Notes under the pieces: model-generated
Told to the model about the DNA's origin: nothing
The model's database searches: none
The model's input: the letters and a program-made list of their open reading frames with translations, nothing else
Assembly (NCBI RefSeq): GCF_020740795.1
Contig: NC_067289.1
Location: 26,778,108 to 26,842,107, forward strand
From: Apus apus
Lineage: Eukaryota > Chordata > Aves > Apodiformes > Apodidae
Direction: 5' to 3'
Length of the DNA stretch: 64,000 nucleotides
Shown: one piece after another, positions 56,994 to 64,000 of the stretch
How positions within the stretch are numbered: position 1 is the first letter of the stretch
How the letters are laid out: each line of letters opens with the position of its first letter
Position numbers and translations under genes: made by a program

Positions 56994-59900
56994 ATAGAAC
57001 AAATTATTTTAACAGCTTTCTTGGACTGCTGAGTGCTTTTCCAATTCCATACATACGACTTAACTGAATGCTGATCTGCATGTGTCTTGATTTAGAGGAT
57101 GAATTAGTAATACATAGCATTGAAGAATCTCGGATGAATAGTAGTTGAATATTCCTGTCTGTTCCTTTTACCTCTTTCCATTTGATTCTGGTCTTCTGTT
57201 AAATACTTTCTTAATACTCTGCTGCCTTACCTGTAATGCACAGACTCAGAACTGGAGGCAGGGGTTGCTATGTTAAGGTTCTGTTTAGATTCAGGAAGTG
57301 TATTTGGCAGCAGAGAAATGGATTCCGATTTCCTTCTAATGCCTTTTGCCTTTTCTTGTATCTTAGAATACCAGCTAGCTGATTGTAAGATGAATTGCAA
57401 ACATAGGAAATGGAAAAGGACTGAAAAATACAGGAAAGATGTCTGATATTTGGAGAAGCAGCCAGTGGAAGGAGTGAGAAGGGAATTCACAATATGTGAC
57501 CTAAAGAGCTGATGCAGTTTTTGGACAGCTAAGATCTGAGCTGTGGAGAAAAGTGTGTTTTAAGTCTGTTAGAGGGAGAATTAAAAAGACATGAATGACA
57601 GAAGACAGCATGAACCCAGGTAAGTGATTGTCACTGGAAAGTTGACAAGAAAACAGCTACACCTGATTATTTTTTTTTTTTTTCATAGAGTTTATGGCGT
57701 TTAAACTTTCTTTGAGATTTTTTTTGTGGTTCAGATTCTGATGTTTGGAGAGGAGCTAGATAAGTAATTTGTGATTATGAATGAGAGATTTGGGGTTGAG
57801 TCAGTCTTTCCATTTTTCAATTTAAAACCCCATAAGGACGAGACCCATTTCAGTGGCTAGTCAAGCTACATCATGACTTGTGCTAAAATATGCTGACATT
57901 CTGTAGAATGGCTGAGTTATGAAAGCAATTACTAGAGTATCATGCTTCATCTACTAGATTATGGTTTCTATGTTCCAAAGCCAAATAAAATCTTACTGGA
58001 GTCAGTACTAAGCTGTATGGCTAGTTAAGGTCTCTCCCAAGAAAGCCATGAGTGCATTGATGACAACAGTTAAAGGTCAGAGCTGAGAAGAGAGAATTCC
58101 TGTCTGATTTGGTGGAGCTGTTCTGTTACTTGGGTGGTTAAAACCACCGTGGTTTGGTGTTTCTTTTTGCTTGTCAGGAGCTACAAGTAGTCTTTGGTTA
58201 TTCATATTCTCTTTCTTGGAGTTATGATGGTATGTTTTGTGGCATCTTCTAGCAATAAGCTTTTGGAGTTATGAACTTAACATTTTTATTTCCAAAGACT
58301 GAGTTAGTAGTTGTATCATTCTGGGGCTTTTTATCCCCTACATATAGTATAGAAAGATGTAAATGAAAAAATAAAAATGCTTCTAAACTTTTAAGAGTTG
58401 CTCTAAGTTGTCTCCATCTAAGGAACACCTCAGATGATACGCTTTAAGGCAAATGGAGCTCTAATACTTCTTGAGTCACAGTCTAAGCAGGGCTATGATT
58501 CTTTTGAATAATCATGCTTTTAGTATAGTGCTTTAACTCAGCTACTGCTTTGAGTGCCTTCAGTTTTGAGCAGAAAATTTGATATGTCAAGTGATACTGT
58601 TACAAGGGATGAAAAGGGATCTATATTGTTCTGCAAAGGCTGCCTGCAGTAATTATGAATGAAATAGTGGCAGATAATTACATACAGGTCATTTTATTAA
58701 AAATAAGCTACACAGAGTTCGGTATAGATGTCACACCTTTTGCTTTCCTGAGGCTGTGGGTAAGCACTTGACCATAGTATGAGTCACAGAGTCTAGGACA
58801 GAACTGTTTTACAGGTTTGCTTTCTTTACTAACTGTATTTGTTAACCCAAAACATGCAGGGTTTAATCTCATTCAGCACCTCTCCTTATCTTCTTGTATT
58901 AACATAACAAAATTTACTTGCTAAACCAAATTCTCAGGTTGGTGTAGTCTCATGCTTTTACACCTTGTATTCTCTCCAACTAAGCTTAAAAAAAAGTAAC
59001 TTTTCCTATTCTCTAGTACAAATACAGACAAGGGGAGCAAAACTAAGACGGTTTAGCTGTCTTCAAAAGAGTATTTTACCATTTTCCATCAAGTATTTTG
59101 TGAGCATGCAGAAATCAAATGTTTATACTTGTTGGATAAAGTGTACTTTTGTCACTACAGATTGTAACTAGTAAGCCCTCCTGCTTTCACACAACTTCAA
59201 ATTTAATCTGCTAAAAACCCCAACACAGCAAAAGAAAAACCCACACAGGATAGGGCTTGTTACAACTGAGACTTAGATGCTATGTACTTTTAAATAGCTA
59301 CAAGCTACTTTGGTTTGCACCTCATCATAGCATTTTTGCTAAATGGTGACCAAGGAATCTTAGAGCAATTAAGTAGCAAAACCAATTTAAAACCAACTAA
59401 CTCTCATACCCAGATTACGTCTTCTGCTTTACCAGCAAATGGCGAGAGCTTGTTAATTGTTTATCTCTAGGCTAAAAGTTTAGCACCCTCACTAGCTTCC
59501 TGCCAAAATCCTCCATTAATAAGAAATAGTATTTTCACAGTGTTTCTGGACTAGTACAGAGTATAGCTGTCAAAGACAGAATACCAAGTAATTTGGCTAA
59601 AAGATGGATCTGAAATTTAGTACAGATAACAGCCAATCTCTGTCTTCAGCTGTGTTCCTTTTTTATTGTGGTATTTTTACTGCTTTTCCATGTGTCTTAG
59701 AATATAATATGTAGTCTGTGTGGCAAAAAAAAAAAAAAAGTACTTTGTTTTACTCTCTTGCACACATGGAAATAGTAGTTTTCTTCATTGGGGTATAGAC
59801 AGTAACTTAGTTAATTTAGTCTGTCTTTGCCAAAATTGCTTCACCACTGTGTTTAAGAACAAGTTCACAGTGTTCAGGGCTCATGTTAGGGACATTGTTT

Positions 59901-60228
59901 CTTTAGTCACCAAAAGAAAGACTCCCTCTTCCCAAGCTCCATGTTGCTTATGTGAGTAGCTTCAGCCAGTATTTCCTCCACTGCCCTGTCCTATATACTT
60001 AAGGCAAGCTAATAAAGGGGTTGACCTAAACAGTTCTCAGATAAATTACTATATACTTTGGAAATAATTTACTACTAAAAGCTGGTCACTTGCTACTGGT
60101 AGCTAGAGTAGCATTAGCAAAGCTCAAGGGTTATATCTGCTGAGTATTTTAGTTAGACTGTTTCAGAGCTCCCTTTTTTTTTTTAAATTGCTCAACAGTT
60201 TAGGGAAGCCAGAAATGCATGACAACTT

Positions 60229-60234
60229 TTTATT
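60229..60234 (-). terminator. GYG1: Candidate poly(A) signal of GYG1
   Basis: AATAAA on the minus strand about 0.6 kb after the GYG1 stop codon. Other matches exist further on, for example near 59661. The choice is tentative. Confidence 0.35.
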
Positions 60235-60827
60235 TTTGTATCAAGTGCAACATTGCAAGTAACAGATAAAACTCAGTTTACTAGTCCATAGTATACAGAA
60301 CTGAAAGATGGATTCTGCCATGCTGTAGGCACTGTGCGTAAGAACCTGGTCAAAACTTCAGTGCAATTGTGACTGGAAGAGCAAAGCAGTGCTATTACTG
60401 TTACATCTGTGTGTATCCCAGTGTCATTAATACATTTATGGTAAAGCAGAATGGCTACCACTCTAGTGTATGAGCAATCCCATGAATTATATTTTACATC
60501 TAAAACAGCAAGCAAAGGAATCAATACTAATCACCTTAATGAGGTGAGGTAACAAACCCAGTTTCAAGGGATATGTTTAGCCAATTGATCACAACAGAAG
60601 TAAATTTAAGCTGAAAATACCTGGTTTTATCTAGTAGGGAAAATTGGAAAGTGGGTAGTTATAGATTCTGCTTCCTAGCTTTTGCTGTCTTCATCTGTAG
60701 CACTGCAGAGGCCTTCAGCCAAGAAGTTTTTCATCAAGCTACTAGCAAGTGTAACTGACCACCATCTACACCTTTCTAGCTGTTAGTTCTTGAACAAGTC
60801 CTTGCATCACCACTGAGACAGGCATTT

Positions 60828-62146
60828 CTACTGAAGATAGGTATCGAGTTTCTTCTTTATGTTGTCAAAGGAATCCACTCCCAGATAGTCAGCTTGGCCC
60901 TGTTCCCACCGTTCCTTGCGTTCTTCTGAAGATACAGTTGGTAATACTGGTGATGGTGCTGATACTGATATGTGGGACACTGCCTCTGTAACCTCTGCCT
61001 AAAAGGAAAGGCAGAGTAAAAATACAGAAATACTTCGCATAGCAAAAGTGAGCAACAGGCCATAGAATGGGACAGTGGATGTTCTCATGCTCGGCAGCAA
61101 GCATTGCTAGTGGGCAGGGATTGTGCAGCTTTCCTAGCAAAATAACAAAGCAGAATTACAGAAGTTAGCAGGGAGGGGAGGAAAAAAAGAAAGGAAAGGA
61201 AGAGTTTAAGTTCTTCATACCTCTCTACAGAAGCCACAAGAGAAAGCCAGAGTATAGACCAAGCCCGATAGCTGCAAACAGTTTGTTAGAAAGATGTAAG
61301 ATGAACAAGAGAAAACACATCTTAGATCAGTAATGTCAGTCTTAGAAAGGTGGAGAACTTAAACTGGCCCATGTACTAAACTAGGACTGTAAAGTCAGCA
61401 GTCATGCAAGCTGCTAAACTCTGTGAATGAGAACTAGAGTTAGAAGGATTACTGTGGCTTTGAGAAGTACTGGGGTTTGTCACTGCCAGTCTCTGTAACT
61501 GTTCATTGCCTAGTTATCTATCCTAGGCTTAACTAGGTTTGTTTCATCAAGCAAGACCTGTATGTGCACACTGCCTGCTGATCTGGGGTTCTTCTGCTTG
61601 AGAACCTTATTAACTGCAACACAAAGGCCCTTCTCTGTATACATTAAAGATGTTACCACAGCAGAATTTCTGGTGCACCATTAGCCACTTCCCTCCTTTG
61701 TTTCAGGCAAGCAGACAGCTGTGTTCAAGACCACTACAGCATGCTTCTCTTCTGTCGTAGTATTTATTCCAAGCTTAAAAAAAACCAAAAACCAAAAAAC
61801 CCTGCATCCCACAAAATAAACTGCACCCATGCTTTGAGTTGGACAGAGGGAAGAGACATCAGTGGAATGGTAGAGAGCTTGTCATCCATACTTGGGTAGT
61901 TTCTACAAGAATGCTAAAGCACGTACCATGTTTACACCTGTAGTAGTTTCTTTAACAATTCCATGTTGTTCTAGTAATGGTAAAACATTAGCTATATAGG
62001 TATCCCACCACATGTTCAGGAATTCTGGATGAACTATTTTAGGGTCGTCCATATTGCCTTTTATGCTTTTTGTTCTGGAGTCATATGTATAGTTCCATGG
62101 CTTTGTACTTCCCAGGAAATGTACCACTTTAGTATTTGCACCAAAC
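60828..62146 (-). CDS. GYG1: Glycogenin-1, C-terminal exons (5' partial)
   Basis: Self-glucosylating GT8 glycosyltransferase that starts glycogen chains and recruits glycogen synthase in the cytosol. Three coding exons, 5' to 3': 61927-62146, 61221-61271 and 60828-60998 (stop TAG 60828-60830). Borders are GT/AG and phases agree. The first encodes [20 protein letters not shown], the end of the catalytic domain with the conserved HFLG and KPWNY segments; the second [17 protein letters not shown]; the third a Ser/Pro/Val-rich linker and the C-terminal motif [17 protein letters not shown] followed by KKKLDTYLQ, the glycogen-synthase-binding tail. The end matches human GYG1 rather than GYG2 as remembered. 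Upstream exons, including the DxD motif and the glucosylated tyrosine, are beyond the right edge. The gene converges on HLTF. Confidence 0.95.
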
Positions 62147-64000
62147 CTGTTGGACAGAAAAAGTTAGAATCCACAACTTGTGCAGGTGTCTAGAAGAGTT
62201 TTGACTGGCAGACATTTTTTATTTTTCTTTTACACCTTCAGTTTCTGTAGGTGTCCAGAAAACAAATATGACATATTTAGGAGACTAAACACTAAGTGAT
62301 CAAACTGCCAATGCCTATTTGGTCTGAAAGCATTGCTATGCAACAGAAAAAAATGCAGCCAGAATTCTACATTCCACTAGTCAGAATACAGCCAAAACCT
62401 AATGGTCTGGGCTATTTAAGTACTTACAGCCAACTCAAGTCTCTACGTAGAGTGATGTCCATAGCTCAGGAGAGAGCAGTCTCAAGCAGCCGTTGCAATC
62501 AGAACTAGTTTTAAAAGTGAAAAAGATTCTACTCCAAAGTCAGTGATCCAGATAGTTAACCATTACAAGCATGATGGAAGAGAGGGGTCAGTGCAGGAGT
62601 TTACTCTTTCAGTTTACAGCCCTATAGAAAAAGGATCATTGGAAGGTCCTGCTGTAGGAAGACTATCCCTGCAAAATAATTGCTTTGTACAACCTCTGCA
62701 TTTCAGAGGACTTCTGGTCTTGGAGCAGCAGGGCCTTGCTAGACAACCATTACTTTCTAAATAATCTTAGGTAGCCAAGGGTGGGTTTTGTAATGGTGGT
62801 GGTGTCTGGTTTTTTTGTTTTGGTTCTTTTAAAAACTGTTTTAACTTCAGTTTCATTATGAACTTACAGTTTTGTCCCCAGTGTTACCAGGATTTTCTTT
62901 TGCCTCAAGAGTGTACATGAAATGCATCCCTTCTGCAGCAAAGAACTTGAACACTAAACAACATTTATTCCACTCTTCTGTGGTTCCAGAGCTAGAGTTC
63001 AGCTTCAGTAACTTTTGTGACCAAGCAATACCAGTCTCTTGCAGAGAGAGACTGTCTTACCTAGTTCAGTTTGCACCACATAAGGATTTCTTCTCAACAT
63101 GATTAAAATAGATAATAATGCCAAACTAGTTTGTCTAACATTAAGCACATGCTGGACATTTTGACCAGGGCTCAGATTTTAAATAGTTCTGCATATGGAG
63201 AATATCCAGGTGTTTCAACATCTTCATACTATTCAAAACAAGGCAGTATGCATTTGCTTGGGGGTTTTATGCTATTTTAAGACCCTTGACTCTATTTCAG
63301 TATTCACATTGTGTTTTGAACACAGCTGCTCTTATTGCAGAATGAAAACCTATGCACATGTGAAACAAGATCAAGCAATTGCAACAATTCCAAGAAAAAA
63401 ATACCCGTCTTCAAGAGGTCAGTTGCTGGACTTTAATCTCCTTAGGTCAAGTTTTGGCATAAGAGGGCTACCTTAAGTTCTATTAGCTGTCACAGCACTA
63501 ACTTAGCAGCCTGAGTTTTCTTCATCTTAGGCTGCTGCTGTTCAGAGGAAACTTGTCTTGTTTAAAAATGAAGGCTATTTAAGCTAGAGAATGCTTAAGA
63601 AGTGTTACGTTACACTTGCTGCAAATGGTGAAGTGTATTCTTAGTGCTCAGTCCACTTAAGACAACAGTTGACAGCTGCCAGGCTTCTACAGTGTTTTCA
63701 GTATCTGCTTTCTAGATACTTTCTAGATCTGCAGTGCTTTCTTTGGACATTTAAGCTCAACCGTTAGGAAGCTCTATATCCACACTGGCCTCTGCAGCTA
63801 ATCTGTCTTTCCCCATCTCCCAGAAAAGTCCTTCATCAATGTTTTGAAGTTAGAGAGCATTTGTCATGAATAGGCATTTTCCTTTGGAAAAAGGATTACT
63901 GAGACTGCTGTGAAATCTAGTCTCGCTGTACAAAGCTGCGAAAAACTTCTCTATTGATGTCAGTAGGTTTAAATTTCACTTTATGCCAACTGCTGATTAT
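62147..64000 (-). other. GYG1: GYG1 intron, right edge of window
   Basis: Sequence upstream of the last visible catalytic-domain exon. I searched for the preceding exon (human segment ending SYLPAFKV) and did not see it, so the intron should run to or past the window end. No repeat family was recognised, and the small frames are not supported. Confidence 0.6.

Larger units (their letters stand above)
56180..60827. other. Tail-to-tail gap between HLTF and GYG1
   Basis: About 4.6 kb of AT-rich sequence. The left part probably holds the HLTF 3' UTR and the right part the GYG1 3' UTR. Short open frames (for example 57227-57490 - and 59720-59959 +) show no family or splice context. T-rich (57669-57682) and A-rich (59724-59739) runs are present. 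No transposon was recognised. Confidence 0.6.

Overview
The window looks like bird nuclear DNA. It holds intron-rich, single-copy vertebrate genes with fairly short introns, two CR1-type LINE 3' fragments, an avian-type LTR and three CpG islands. Gene order is CP (+), HPS3 (-), an alpha-tubulin gene (-), HLTF (+), GYG1 (-). Apart from the tubulin gene this is, from memory, the order on human 3q24. I could not name the species.

Layout. 1-3680: the last five coding exons of ceruloplasmin, with the C-terminal copper ligands. 3681-5790: the tail-to-tail gap to HPS3. 5791-21785: all of HPS3, 17 coding exons that join in frame to a protein of about 1009 residues, from a CpG-island promoter. 22984-26756: a complete five-exon alpha-tubulin gene of 453 codons, on the same strand as HPS3, whose first coding exon is only the ATG; its product ends in three extra residues after the usual Glu-Tyr. 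26300-27250: its CpG island. 27250-31840: mostly unexplained AT-rich sequence with one exon-like GC-rich ORF, a 17-base G run and a hairpin. 31840-32620: CpG island and first exon of HLTF. 32234-56179: HLTF, 24 proposed coding exons giving about 985 residues (HIRAN, SNF2 ATPase lobe 1, embedded RING, helicase lobe 2). 56180-60827: tail-to-tail gap. 60828-62146: the last three coding exons of glycogenin-1, which continues beyond the right edge.

The genes do not form a pathway. CP is a secreted ferroxidase, HPS3 a subunit of BLOC-2 in lysosome-related organelle biogenesis, HLTF a fork-remodelling translocase and ubiquitin ligase, GYG1 the primer of glycogen synthesis, and alpha-tubulin a microtubule subunit. 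Exon boundaries were assigned by hand from GT/AG sites, reading-frame phase and remembered human proteins. Most joins are unambiguous; the HLTF linker exons at 38302-38350 and 39586-39673 are the weak point. I saw no CRISPR array, tRNA, bacterial-type operon or new multi-gene system. The best leads are the tubulin C-terminus and location, the diverged HLTF linker and N-terminus, the LTR in the intron that splits the HLTF RING finger, and the orphan exon-like ORF near 28.4 kb.
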